From NCBI GenBank assembly GCA_025738555.1, contig JAOVFP010000017.1:2852001-2916000 (forward strand): a stretch of DNA of 64,000 bases. The letters are read 5' to 3'. The position numbers and the translations under genes were made by a program. The stretch comes from Cyathus striatus. Its lineage: Eukaryota > Basidiomycota > Agaricomycetes > Agaricales > Nidulariaceae. Positions 44,020 through 55,263 of this stretch are shown here, piece by piece. Below the pieces are notes generated by a model. It ran no database searches. It had not been told where the DNA came from and saw only the letters and a list, made by a program, of their open reading frames with translations. Numbering within the stretch: the stretch's first letter is position 1; each line of letters opens with the position of its first letter.

Positions 44020-44595
44020 CATGCAAGTGTGCTCAGCATCGATAACACAACCATTGTTTGAATTGACTGTAATAGTAGCATTGCATTTGGAACGGATTAG
44101 TTGTACATTTATCATTGTTTTTCCAAAAGAAAGCCGTTCTGGAATTTATTATCGTATTGTTGTTGGGTTTCCTTGTTCTATATCGAGGCACGTATAGATT
44201 TGACGCGTATTTGAGGTTGGCGCCTACAATAATCTAGACACCAGCCTGCATTTTCGCATTTGATTTACAATTGATTCGGCCAAACCACTTTGCATGAACT
44301 TCTCCCCGTCACTTCATACGCCGATGTGAACTTCCTGGACTTTGAAAGGGAAGAAATGCCCATAACTTACTAGCAGTTTTCCGAATTAGTTACGATGGAC
44401 AAGTCCCGCATCTTATCTTATCTCTATTTCCCACATTAATTTGCAAGGCGATCAAACCATGAGGCGACCCCAGCAAAAATCCATCTGCCACCATTCTTAG
44501 CTTTTATACCCCACATTCCCAACACACTCCCTTCCTCCTCACCCTTCTCTTACATACCAATCTCATAATATCAGACCAACCAAATCCAGATCACG
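44020..44595. promoter_or_regulatory. Promoter region of the MYND gene
   Basis: Contains TTTTATACCCCACATTCCC (about 44503-44521), a TATA-like element, followed by a CT-rich leader with TCTCTTACATACC before ATG 44596. No gene is supported inside it. Confidence 0.45.
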
Positions 44596-46979
44596 ATGAC
44601 TGCAATCCCCGAATCCATCGTATCAGAACTCCAAAACCCCACCGTGGACAGTCTAGTCAGCTTCTGCGGCATCGGAGACGGGATAGGGAAAGATCTAGAC
44701 GAAGGCACACGTCTTCATCTGCTGAAAATCCAAGTGGGGTTCCTTCTCGTCTATTTTAGACTGTAGATGCTGATATACGTAGCTGGGTGTACTCCAAAGG
44801 AGACCAAAGATACTTCAAGATCCGGTGTATCAGTTCGTCTTTCTTCACCTTGTCCTATTCTGGCCACTGAGGAAGGGGTAGTGAGATCGCAGCGAAACAT
44901 CTCCCCGCTATTGTTGAAAAGTTCAGATTGAGTGAGGGACCACAGAACGCGGCAATGGCGTTGATAAATATCATCACGTACACGTGTGTCTTCCTTTCAC
45001 GCGTCAGCGCTTGTGCTGTCTCATTGACAGTCCATCAGACCGTACTTTGTTCGTTTCACGCGTCTACCATCTCAACAGCCCTCTGAAGGACCTACAATTG
45101 CTGCACTCGAGGTGCACCGCTGGGCAGAAGCAGTTCGCCAGGAGACCATCTCACTCGAACCGGACGATGTTGCTGAGATCGGTATTTCACCTCTCTCTCT
45201 TGCATTCCACACAACCTAATTGTGAACACCAAAGGCCAATTCGCAGCAACCTTGCTCCTCCTACTTGGCAACGAAGGCGTCTCGGAAGAGGACAAAGAGA
45301 CTCTGATACCTAAACTACGTCTATGGAAGAGAACCTACAACGGAAGATTGGCGAGCTCGACGAGCGAGCGATGTCTTGCACTTTTGGGGGGGGACAGGTG
45401 AGTTACTGTTCGTTTTGATTCTGCTTTATGTTGCGACTGTATACGGGGGCGGATGCGTTGCGGACTCGGAGTGGATGGTGATGCTTATGTATCGTGCCGG
45501 TGGGAAGATACAAGTCCGTGCTCATTTCTTCGCATCGCGTTTGGCGCGAAACGGGTGCACGGGAGGCGGATATTCCGATGGCATTGGCCAGAGTACCTTC
45601 TCGTCATGTACTCCACTCCATTTGCGTCAAGCATACACGTCCCTCGATACTTCTGATTGCATTTCCTTTCCTCCCCTCCCCGAAGGGACCTCGCAGCACT
45701 CTATCCGACACGCATAATCATACTATGCATATGTAGCTAGCTTTCAGATTCGATTAGACTCTAAGTCTTGTGCATTTCGATCAGTCTGATAGAGTGTGTC
45801 AGTGGGTCCACTCCGTGACGCGTTCGTGTTCACGGCTGTAGGGATGTCAGTTTGCATTTTGCGGTATGCGGAGCACTAAGGTGTATCGGGGTGGTATGGA
45901 GGGATATCTATGATCCCTAGATGCGTCTAGGATACGTGCCTATCGCCCTCGTCGACTTCCATCTCCAATGGGCCTTACAACCCACTCTATTCGACGCGTT
46001 TGTTCCTATACACGCGCGTCGGCTTTCAAATTCGATTAGACTCTGCAATCTAGAGCGATGTGCGTTCATAGGTTGATGGGACCATGTATATCTCCGAACG
46101 CGTTTATGTCGACCTAACGCGTGCATGGGATCAGGTGTCAGTTTGTGTTTGCAATGGACGGTGTAATGCAGAGTGTCCTCGATCCCAGACGCGTCCGGAT
46201 GAGTGCCTACCTCCAGGGGGCCTCGCGACCCACTATATTTGACATTCCTCATCCTATACGCACGCACCGGCTTTCAAATTTGATTACGCTCTGCATTCGA
46301 GAGCCAATCGATCTGATACACTAATATGGGACCTGGAGCGTCTACATATGTATCTCCGGGATGTATTGACGCGTTCAGGGAGTGTCGGTTTGCGTTTGCG
46401 ATCTACGTGTATTGGGGGTGGTAGGGTATTCTGATGGTAGACGCGTCTAGGGAAGGTGAAGGGAGGCCACTGCCGGTGTTGTCTCCATTCTGTGCACCCG
46501 GTGCAGTACTATTTTTTCATTCCTGATTCGTGGGTGCAGATGGGTGCTATCACTTTTGTGTATACATCGATCTTCTCGCGCCTGGAATTGGGGTTCGACT
46601 GTTTTTTTCGTTGCAATTGTATGCCGAATCAATAATACTTACCTCCACTCTTCCAGAACGATGCTTATAATGATGCAATCCGTCAAACGCATGCTAGAGG
46701 GACCGCTGACGCAATGCGGTGGCCCACAGTCCGAGTGTGGGTTGAGTAAGACGCCGAGTGGGGGCGAGTTGTTGCATTGTGCTAAGTATGTTTATTCGTT
46801 CTGGGGTAAATATTGAGTATTGATAGAGTTTTGGTTTTAGGTGTAAAACTGCGGTATATGTAAGTCTTTTTATTGTTATATTGAAATTATTGCTGAGAGG
46901 ACTTGTATAGTGTAGTGCTGCTCATCAGAAGGCTGCATGGAGCACGCACAAGAAGTTGTGTTTCCCTCCTGTGTTTTAA
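44596..46979 (+). CDS. MYND-type zinc-finger protein with a 1.26-kb intron
   Basis: Eight exons: 44596..44733, 44783..44824, 44886..44983, 45039..45181, 45235..45397, 46657..46785, 46841..46859 and 46911..46979; 266 residues and in-frame throughout. The N-terminal 190 residues are helical (MTAIPESIVSELQNPTVDSL ... HRWAEAVRQETISLEPDDV ... FAATLLLLLGNEGVSEED). The C-terminal zinc finger includes QCGGPQSECG, HCAKCKTAVYCSAAHQKAAW and THKKLC; the usual fifth cysteine is His in AAH. MYND fingers bind proline-rich partners. Intron 5 (45398..46656, donor ACAG|GTGAGT, acceptor TTCCAG) is over 20 times longer than its neighbours and is filled with tandem repeats. Homologous Agaricomycete proteins commonly combine such a helical N-terminus with this finger. 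Confidence 0.75.
45740..46455. repeat. Tandem ~250-280-bp repeats inside the MYND gene intron
   Basis: Three diverged units begin with GCTTTCA-ATTCGATTA-CTCT at about 45740, 46022 and 46270 (periods 282 and 248 bp). Each then has GACGCGTT, GTGTCAGTTTG-GTTTGC, GACGCGTC and, near the end, CACTCTATTCGAC/CACTATATTTGAC. Unit 3 is truncated. No open frame is conserved among units. Confidence 0.8.
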
Positions 46980-47494
46980 TTTTCATTCGGTTTCTCTTGG
47001 CCCCGCATACTTAATGAAAATCTTGCGATCGAAAAATGATGATCGTCCTGTATGTACATATACCTGCTTACTTTCACTGTACCATCCTCCGCAACTTTGA
47101 TGCGTGTAATATACTTATGTTGAACACTATAGGATGATATAAATACCATGGAAGTATTTATAAATGTTACCACGGAGTTTATGGCTGAGTGTGACACACG
47201 ATATGAAGGTAATGCGGGCATTGGACGTTTCGTTTCGAAGGTGAAAGAGAAGGATGCTTTCATTTAGGAGATGGAATTACAGACTTGTAACCCCTATGTG
47301 GCTACTTGCAGGAAAAGCAAAGAGCAGTGAGCGAGTAACGGAGTGCGGAAGGGCGGGGCAATCTACGTACATAATTGAAGTGAAGGAGGCCTTCCAATCG
47401 GAAGAAGGGGACACTGGGACACAAGAGCGTACGCGAGTTCCGAGGGGCGATGGGCGAGTCCCCCGTGGAACATTCCGCGGAATAGGTGCAGATG
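46980..47494. other. Intergenic region
   Basis: 3' flank of the MYND gene up to the hAT element. GATATAAATACC near 47138 followed by a 39-codon frame from 47150 is noted but not supported as a gene. Confidence 0.4.
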
Positions 47495-48564
47495 GGCACA
47501 CGTAGTGTTGTTCCGGACTGATCTGATGTGAACTGAACTGACATTTTTGAAATAGTTCGCAACAGATCATAAATACGATTTAGTGCGAACGGAGTGCTAC
47601 GGAGTGGCGATCTAGTTCGCGATTTCGGTTGTAAGTCGGTGTTAAAGCTAATAGCCAATCAAATAACAAGTGGAACGCGTGTCGAGAATTGGTCGAGAAC
47701 ATCACTTGCGTAGCACGTTATTCGTAGACACACCGCCAGCGTACTCTATCAACTAGTTACCGTAATCTACAATGGGACCAGATATACAGCAATCTTCGGG
47801 TTTGAAACCCTATCACCTGTAAAAGTTAGACACTCTTGTTTAAATGAGAGTTTAAGTATTTGCTGGGCCTTGAATAGATCTGCAGTAATATGGCTTTGGT
47901 ACAATGTTGTGGCTTCATTACTGGAAGAGAAAGTGCGCTCACAATAGACTGAGGAAGCTTTGAAGGTGGTACATCCGTAGAAATGCTGAAGAGTAGTGGA
48001 GACGAGTTCAAGTTTCTTGTGTCTATATGTTACTTGTCGATGAAAAGTCACAATCGAGCTCCTAACAATACTCACCTTCCAACTCGATTTAATAGATGGT
48101 GTAGTAGTGCGTGTTGGTGTATGACTGGTAGACTGACAATGGTTTATAAATGTCTAGTGAGCAAAGATTACTGAATCCACGAGACTGCTTGATCTGTCAC
48201 CCCACTAAGCTAGTGACTGTTGATTGATTGCTGAGACAATTTAGCGCTTAGCTTTTATTGAGAAAGTTGTTCGAAACTCTCATAAATGGTAAAATTCTTC
48301 CAGTGGAAGTGATTTTACATGATAAAGAATATAATGATAGCTTTGAAGTTGGTAAAGAAGTAAGTAGTTGTGTCGCTTCAACGTCGCGATGCTGTCATCG
48401 TTTTATCACGTGATTAGCCCAGAGCCATCCACCAGATCGTTCGAATTCGCGATCTCAATTCGCTTCGAGTTCACTCCGTAAGCAAATACGATCTGTCAGC
48501 AAAACCGGACTGAAGCGATTTCAATTCGCAGTAGTTCACTCCGTGGAACAACACTAGGCACACG
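47495..48564. mobile_element. Non-autonomous hAT element
   Basis: The element is 47503..48556 (1,054 bp) with perfect 12-bp terminal inverted repeats TAGTGTTGTTCC / GGAACAACACTA. It is flanked by the identical 8-bp sequence GGCACACG at 47495-47502 and 48557-48564, the target duplication size of hAT elements. Subterminal regions carry several copies of GTTCACTCCG / CGGAGTG-type motifs, likely transposase-binding sites. A remnant of the transposase C-terminus is inside (47814-47964, minus). The perfect ends and duplication indicate a recent insertion. Confidence 0.9.
47814..47964 (-). pseudogene. hAT transposase C-terminal remnant
   Basis: Translation FKASSVYCERTFSSSNEATT and AQQILKLSFKQECLTFT matches the pattern of the conserved hAT dimerisation domain (ASS-x-x-CER-x-FSS ... 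LK-S). The rest of the transposase, including the catalytic DDE residues, is absent, so it is an internal deletion derivative. Confidence 0.75.
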
Positions 48565-49083
48565 ATTCTGTTCAGGCGAGGTGCGTTCTGGTGTGTTCAC
48601 ACGGTGTTACTTAAGCGGAGTGGCTGGGCTGAAACGCTGGTTTTAAATGTGTGGCTTGGATAATTTTCTTGGGGGCGGGAGATTGAATGCGAAGAGGAGA
48701 ATGTATACAGGCATAAATTCGCATCCGAGCAGGAGAGAGGGCGATTGAGAAAAAGAGTGTGCTAATTGATTAGGTAATCAGGAGGAATGAGTGATACCAA
48801 GAAATTAGACAAAGCAAGGGGACATCAAAACGAAAGACACTGGCCATCAGAAACACAAATGGCTGCGTTTGTTGGCACCGCTCTCTCCCCTTCTCCCCTT
48901 CTCCTTCTCCCTGCACCAATCTCTCTCCAACCCATGTGCATGAAGTAGCACCTACTGCCTTCTCTCTTTCCTTTTGTTTTTCTGCTTCTCTTTGGTTTTG
49001 CTTCTGAGCTAGTGGCTGGAATAGCACCTATCGCCTCCCACTAAGACACGTCCCGTCACTCGTTATTCATCCACCTGTCAAAC
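48565..49083. other. Intergenic region, CT-rich before the next gene
   Basis: Promoter/leader of the gene at 49084, with long pyrimidine runs at 48880-49000. No other feature. Confidence 0.4.
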
Positions 49084-50061
49084 ATGGACGACAAAATATC
49101 AGTAACACTCGAGCCCCTCGAAAAGGTTTCGTCTTCCGTTCGCTTCGCTTCGTGCAATGACTGACTGACGTGCGTCATAGATATTTCAGCAGGTCGAGGA
49201 AGAGAGCGAGCGCCGCGCGCAGGAGGAGGAACATGACACGTTTGCTACCCACAGTATCAGCAGCAGCCAGTTTTATGCTCCTTCCCCGCGTTCGTCTACG
49301 CCTTCTGCTGGGAATGGCATCCTGTCCTCGAGCGATAGTAAGAGGACAAGGAGTAGACGGCGAGGGAGTATTTCGATTTCGAGGATTGGGCAGGTTGGTC
49401 TTCTCTCTTTCTCTCTTTGTATGTTATACGCGGGGCTGATGCGGCGTATTAGTTGACTTCAGCAGATGACTTCTACAAATCCTCATCAGGTCCTCCAACA
49501 CCCAACCTCGTTTCATCCATAGCCTCCCACTCCCCCTTCTTCCAAGCACAAATAGCCGTACGTCCCCCTCCCTTCTTCCTTTCTCCCTTCTCTCTTCGCT
49601 AACCTCTTACATGATAGAACTCCAGCACAGCCTCCTTCGCCTCCGTATCAACTGATCACTCCCACACCGAAGAATCAAACCACATAACTCAGGTGCATCA
49701 AATCGCGGGACGCACCTCCATCTCCAGAAAGGTGGGGAACATGATCCCAAGGAAACTGTCCCGCGCCCGGAGCGCGTCGGTGCTCAGTCCCAAATTGAGT
49801 GATCCTGGGGCTGGACTTGTCATTGGCGTTTCGGTGCAGGAGAAGACTGTCGAGGTTGAAGGAGAGGAGGAGGGTACGAGTGTGAGCGTACATACGGGGG
49901 CATCTGATGGAGCTGGCGCGCTGAGAAATCAGAAGTCGAGAATGACCATTGCAGGTGGGGAGAGGGAACGAGAGAAGGGGTGGATTGCGCGTGCGAGGGG
50001 GTTCACCGCTCGCTTCAGACGGAAAGGGAAGGGGGGGAGCATTAGTGGTGCGACGATGTGA
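49084..50061 (+). CDS. Basic, disordered protein of unknown function
   Basis: Four exons from ATG 49084 (MDDKISVTLEPLEK, donor GTTTCG) through IFQQVEEESERRAQEEEHD, a Ser-rich basic stretch (SSDSKRTRSRRRGSISISRI), LTSADDFYKSSSGPPTPNL and ASHSPFFQAQIA, to the last exon (NSSTASFASVSTDHS ... GRTSISRKVGNMIPRKLSRA ... ARGFTARFRRKGKGGS), stop at 50061. Introns are 51-65 bp with GT-AG ends. Proline-directed Ser/Thr sites (SGPPTPNL, PSPRSSTPS, RTSISRK) suggest a phosphoprotein. No domain is recognised. Nuclear or cortical regulation is possible, but function is unknown. Confidence 0.65.
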
Positions 50062-51063
50062 TCGTTTTTTTGGTGGTCATTTCTCGTTGGGATTTTGGGT
50101 TTCGGAATTTTTTTTAGGATGCTGGTCTTTTTCCGTCTTTGCCTTCTTTCTTTCGACTTTCGACTTGCTTTTCCCCTGGCTTCGTGCTTCGCATTTCATT
50201 GCTGGACAGCCTCATGTTCAATTTTCGCCTTCGCCCTCATTTACTTTTTCTTTCATCAAATTTCTCAATCGCATCGTCATCGCTATCGTCTCTCGTCTCG
50301 TCGCGTATCCGTCTCGTCATTCATGTGTATACTATTTCCTCTTCAATTTGAACCACAGCACTGTCTACTTAGGCAATTATCATATCACTTCTTTTAGTTC
50401 ACTTCCAAAAATGACTTGCGAGCGGTTCTCAATGTGATCTGTAACGTGATCATCCAGTGTATTCATCTATCATCGCTATGACCATCGTCGCCAGACGAGA
50501 ATCCGTTGGAGCTGTTTCTTCCAGTGTTCTCAGAATCCCATCGCAGGTAGAGTTTCACACAGTACTTTCTTTACTTTTTGTATACTGACTACCCTTTGTT
50601 AATTAGAAGTTCGGAGACGAATTCATATCTCCTTTTTCTGAGGAGCGGTATCTTGCCGACCGGCGACCGTTTCACCTTGGTTTCAACACAATCCAACCCT
50701 TTTGATTTTTGTATGCTAATTGTATGCAGTGGATATTCAACTAAAGCAATTGTAAAGGGCGCGGCGGCGGCAATAGAGTGCCACCTCCATAACACGTGGC
50801 ACGTGGTACAACGGGCGCAGTTATTATTCGCGCCTGATGCCGATGTTGTCTATAGAGCGTTAGGCGGACAACACTGACATTTAGACAATATGACAGCCGT
50901 GGTAACAATGATAACATCTTATTCATCTCAATTCTTTCCTTCGAGCTGTTAGCCCGTTCTTTACTTCTTAGATAGAGCTATTTGGGGTATGGAAGAAAAG
51001 AGATGACTGGTGAGGTACAGTTTTTTTGCTATTGATGGTCCCATGGTCTAATTATTAGTTGGT
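50062..51063. other. Intergenic region
   Basis: 3' flank of the preceding gene; T-rich stretches and short frames without motifs (50095..50397, 50578..50877). Nothing supported. Confidence 0.4.
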
Positions 51064-51237
51064 ATGAAACAGCTACTATCCCTACTCAATGTAGTTGCCG
51101 CTCTCACAATTGGAACTGGGTCTTCGGAACAGGAGCACGGGCGTTCATACTCCGCTGAAACAATTAAACGCTGCAAGCGTAGCGTAACCACCCGTCTATC
51201 TGGCCTGGCCAAAGTAATTATGGAGGCTTACATATAA
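51064..51237 (+). CDS. Possible very small secreted protein (57 residues)
   Basis: An ATG frame of 57 codons opens with MKQLLSLLNVVAALTIGTGS, a good signal peptide, followed by a charged part (EQEHGRSYSAETIKRCKRSV) containing KR dibasic sites and one cysteine. There are no introns. It starts like the CWxCC gene at 26860 (MKQ plus hydrophobic VV/II-AAL-T), but the cysteine module is missing. There is no second example in the window, so it may be chance or a decayed relative. Confidence 0.35.
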   Translation: MKQLLSLLNVVAALTIGTGSSEQEHGRSYSAETIKRCKRSVTTRLSGLAKVIMEAYI

Positions 51238-51894
51238 AATGTCAAGAGTCAATCCCTAAAGCTTCGCCATCCATGCCCTCTGTCCCCACCTGCCCAACTC
51301 CCCTCCTTCTTTGATCCTTCTCCGAACTTGCAAAAACTTGCCCCCCCACTTCTTTATCCCACTCCTCGCGGCCGACTACAGAGATCAAGTAATCTCCACT
51401 TACCCAGAAAAAGCTAACCTTACCTTGCTCTCCTGGCGTTGGCTCAGAACTAACTGCCTATCGTACAATCTTAAACGCCACCTGGGTGTGCTGCACAGAG
51501 GCTGGTAGTTTAGCTTCCCTTCCGTCCTTCCCAGCGGGCCTTCCGAAGTTTAGGGTCCCTTTTTCGGCATCTCGTTACACACACACCCCATCGAAATCAC
51601 GCCTGCTTGCCTGTCTACCTACTTACTGGCTTGTCTTGCTTCTTTTGGACTGGCCTGCCCCCCTCCCGCAGTTTCCATTTCTAATTGGGGACCAAGTATA
51701 TAATCAAGCCACCGTTCAAACAGGGCAGGTCCCGGATCGCCGAAAACCTGGTCGTGTGTGGGCGTTTACTGCCTATCTATCTACTTTACCTACTTAACCA
51801 CTCTCTTTCGTTGATCTCTCACCTTCCCCTCTCCCTCCCCCCATCCTTCGTTCAAATCCTTCTCCATCCCTGAGGATCCGCAACACCTTCGCCA
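51238..51894. promoter_or_regulatory. Long CT-rich leader/promoter of the 51895 gene
   Basis: Pyrimidine-rich tracts (for example 51590-51680 and 51780-51870) immediately precede ATG 51895; AGTATATAATCAAGCC at about 51695 is a TATA-like element. Such CT boxes are usual at basidiomycete transcription starts. Confidence 0.5.
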
Positions 51895-53134
51895 ATGGAT
51901 ACTAGGCTCCATCAACAACAACAGCGGCGGCAACAGATAGGCGTAAGTCCTTCCTTCCTTACCCCCACCACTCCACCTACCCATATCCACACCGCATCGA
52001 TCTTCTCTCTGCCTCGTAACGCTTCTTCTGACGCTTCCTCTCATCACTTTTCCCCCTCCCTTTCTCCCCTTCATCAGCATTCTCGCAGGAATCCCAGCAC
52101 ATCCACAGAAGACACCGATCCCTTCCCAGAAGTCCTCTCCTGGGCCGCGTTGATAGATGTCCAAACGACGCTCCGATCACCACAAACAATACCCAGTGAT
52201 GTACTCTCAAAACTCGAAGACTCTTATACGAGCTCGTTTGAGTTGACCTCTGCCGACCAGGAGGAGACCGAGACCGAGACAGAGGACGAGTCTGGGCTTG
52301 ACGAGGACGATATGTCTGTGCTTTCCTCCCTGTTTGATCCTACCACGCTGCATGTTGGGGTGGACTTGACGTGTCTGGAGGGGTTGGATGATGAACTGCT
52401 CCTTTGCCCGTATGATGCGTTTGCGGCGATATGCTGGGCTGATGCCGTGCGTGTGCGAGAGGCTACTCCTGTTCGTACCCCTGCACCTTCTCATGCTTCT
52501 ACTCCTACACTTGCACCTGCACCCGCACCCGCTGTACCTGCCGCTGCCAGTGCATCTCCCTCACCGCCCTCTTACGAAGACGCGCTTCTAGCTAGGGGCA
52601 GCAAGACAAAATACCGCCCGTCCCCACTCAATCCCTCAAGATCACGGCATGCCCATGTCATCTCTCGATTTCCTACCTCCGACGGCTCAGACAGCGAGTC
52701 GGACGACGCGAGGACGTTCACGGACGCTCTGTCGCCTACATACACTACGGATTCCGCCGTGTCTAGCACGGTACACATGGACTCTTCATACCCGGCGCCT
52801 GTACCAAGTGATGGCGGTCTTAGCTCGGACGAATTCATAGATTCCCCCTCGAGTCCTCTGTTTGCTGCGCTCGTAGGTCGCTTTTTTCATTTTCCATCTG
52901 ATCGGGGAAAATGTGCTGATCTTGTCTCTCTTTTTCTAGCCCAAGGGGAAAACGCTGTTTTTCGAAGAGTACAACACGTCGTTCATGCTCCTTGAACCTC
53001 ATTTTCCAATATCGGACCCGAAGGATTCCGTAGGGTACTTCCCTATACCGAATAACACTGCGAGACCTAGGAACAAGTCGAATTGCATTGCTGCGTTTTG
53101 TGCGAATCTGCCGTCGCGGCTGGGCAAGAGCTGA
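51895..53134 (+). CDS. Acidic, Ser/Pro-rich protein of unknown function
   Basis: Two exons, 51895..52872 and 52940..53134, with a 67-bp intron (donor CTC|GTAGGT, acceptor TTTCTAG|CCC), 390 residues. The N-terminus is Gln-rich (MDTRLHQQQQRRQQIG), then FPEVLSWAALIDVQTTLRSP, an acidic stretch (EETETETEDESGLDEDD) and an Ala/Pro-rich linker with PPSYEDALLARGS, a PPxY motif. Acidic Ser clusters follow (DGSDSESDDARTF). The second exon encodes a conserved-looking end: KGKTLFFEEYNTSFMLLEPH and VGYFPIPNNTARPRN. No catalytic domain is recognised; PPSY could bind WW-domain ubiquitin ligases. Splicing is required, since unspliced reading diverges. Confidence 0.65.
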
Positions 53135-54117
53135 GCTCTCCTGTTTGGGTTCTGGGAAGAGGGGGGGTCTCTATGTTACGGGTACGTACGACAACTCATG
53201 AATTTCATTCCATTCGATGGTTCTAATTACTGTTATGTTAGGGTTTTCCGATTCCTCACGGAAGCCATCTTCTCTTTCTCTTGATTTTGCTTATCAACTC
53301 CATATGTATCGTGAGAATATTTTCATTATTGATACTGTACCAAAACTATTATGACGTGCTGTCGCTGCGTCTGTCCGCAGTCATTAATGGCTGTTATCTT
53401 GGCGGAGGATCATGGGCTGGATGTTGGACCGTCGGTAGGGGGTCGGTCAGTCGGTGGCTTTTTTTGTTCTTGGATACCCGCAGATTCCTGTATTCATTCA
53501 GGTTATGCCTCATTCAGTAGAATCATGTATCGTTGCCATCGCGCTCGTTTGTATAACATTGTCACTCGTTCAATATTCATTACCGTTTCCCTCGTACAGT
53601 ATTCATATATCGGGCGGGTTCGATTCGATGCAACGTGCTTGGGAAGGTATGATCATGGGATGATAGTTGGCCCCTTTCGTTTCTGTCAACGAAGCTACCG
53701 ACAATATGGAACTTCTCGGTGGAGGTACGCATCCGTGTGAACGGCACGCTCTTATTGCGCCCTGCATAAGGCGCGCATCCAGGGCGATGACGGTAACTGG
53801 AAAACATGATCTCATTTGGCTGTATGAGTCGATATTGGTTCACTGCCTTCCGCTGCTCCTATAGGTAGGACAGGCTTACCCACAATGGGTCCCAACCCAA
53901 ATTATTTCTGGAATCTAGAGCAGAGTCTCAGGACGATCCCCCAGTGCACCCCCATTCAACCCCCTCTTTTCTCTCCCCTCTCACGTAGGTTTGCGCGTGG
54001 AGAATGGCTCGTAATAATGCGCATGCGGTGGGGTAACACCTCATCTATTTCGCTGGGGAGCGTGTGGTTGACGTATCGTCCGAGGAGACAGGTAGTGCAT
54101 TTACGTGAAAATTTGTG
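53135..54117. other. Intergenic region
   Basis: About 1 kb without a supported gene; T-rich just downstream of 53134. Several overlapping short frames (53351..53740, 53885..54118) have no motif and no consistent splice pairs. Confidence 0.4.
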
Positions 54118-54570
54118 ATGAGTTCCCCTTCACCTCACGAACATGAAAGTGAAAGAGGAGTTATTACTGTATACTGGGCTACGCCGCCTGCTGTTCTTAA
54201 TGCCGTCTTTGATTGATCCGAGTATTGACAACACCAGGTAAAAAAGGATTCAGGTGTTGCGAGGGCGATCTCTGAAACATACTAAGTCGTAGTCTTGACC
54301 AGTTGGAGAGTGCATGGTACTGTAGCGCTTCGAGTTGCAGTTTACTGCGTAGAGACTAGAACGAATTGCGCCAAGCTTCGTGGATCCTGATAAGATGAAT
54401 CACTTGATTACGTCCGTGATACCTATAACGAAGGAGGACAATGATTATTATCATCTACTTGCTTATCTGCAATCAGAAATCGAAGTCGTAAGTGATATGT
54501 GAAAAGTCTTTCGGAATTCATGAAGCCTCCTGGTAGGCTGCGTTGAAGGAGCACCTGAATTGAAACTAGA
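54118..54570 (+). pseudogene. Exon-like relic of an unidentified gene
   Basis: Two stretches look like former exons. The first starts at 54118 (MSSPSPHEHESERGVITVYW) or 54143 (MKVKEELLLYTGLRRLLFL) and ends at a donor-like CAG|GTAAAA, with a branch-like TACTAAG and acceptor TCGTAG downstream. The second (about 54358-54487) reads RIAPSFVDPDKMNHLITSVI and YLQSEIEV, then a donor GTAAGT and a possible last exon AALKEHLN. The frames do not join without a stop, so this is probably a decayed gene. Confidence 0.3.
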
Positions 54571-55263
54571 CGCGTTTCTCAGAGTCAAAAGCTTCCTAAG
54601 CAGTACGGATTTAAACAAAGTCTAGCCTACTTTTAAATAGTTGCCTGTGTCCATTACCGCCGATAGCGTAGTCGAAGTAAGAGTACTTTTAATCGATATC
54701 ACTGACAGGCTGTCGGACTGTCCGTCAAATTTAGCACCTCGAGCTTATAATAGGCTGGTGACAGCACGTGTAGCAATAGGCTCTTTCGACTGATACTGTC
54801 TTCAGCGTGCTTGAATCAATCGTCCCAGAGTGGACTGTTGGATTATGTTGAAAACTCGAGCGTAAGAAGTTGGTAAGAACTTGAAGTCGATCCGACTCGA
54901 CAAGTAGCCAACAGCGTGAAAATTCAACACAACCAAATAACGTGTCTTCTTTGGACCACAAACCTCCGATGACCTTTCGAGTGACTTTTGTCATTGCTTC
55001 GTGTTTTTAAACTTTACTAGTATCCTTCAATTGTCTAAATTCGAGCTTGACGGTTTTTACACTAACAACTCCTAAGGGAGAGTCTCAGAGAAAACTCTTT
55101 CTCTCCAAGCCGTCTCACTGATGAGACCAGCTAGATGGCGGCCATTAGCTTAATGAACAAACGTATCGTATTAGCTCTTCGACGAATACACAGTACGTAT
55201 GTTAATACAAATACATGGGTGCATAAAACTAATATCCGCACGGCTACTAACAAAATATCCCCA
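54571..55263. other. Intergenic region
   Basis: 3' flank of the DUF7330-like gene. A minus-strand 87-codon frame at 54731..54994 has no recognisable motif. Nothing supported. Confidence 0.4.

Noticed and set aside
47150..47269. 39-codon frame after a TATA-like GATATAAATACC
   Set aside because: Too short and without motif; may be chance next to the hAT element.
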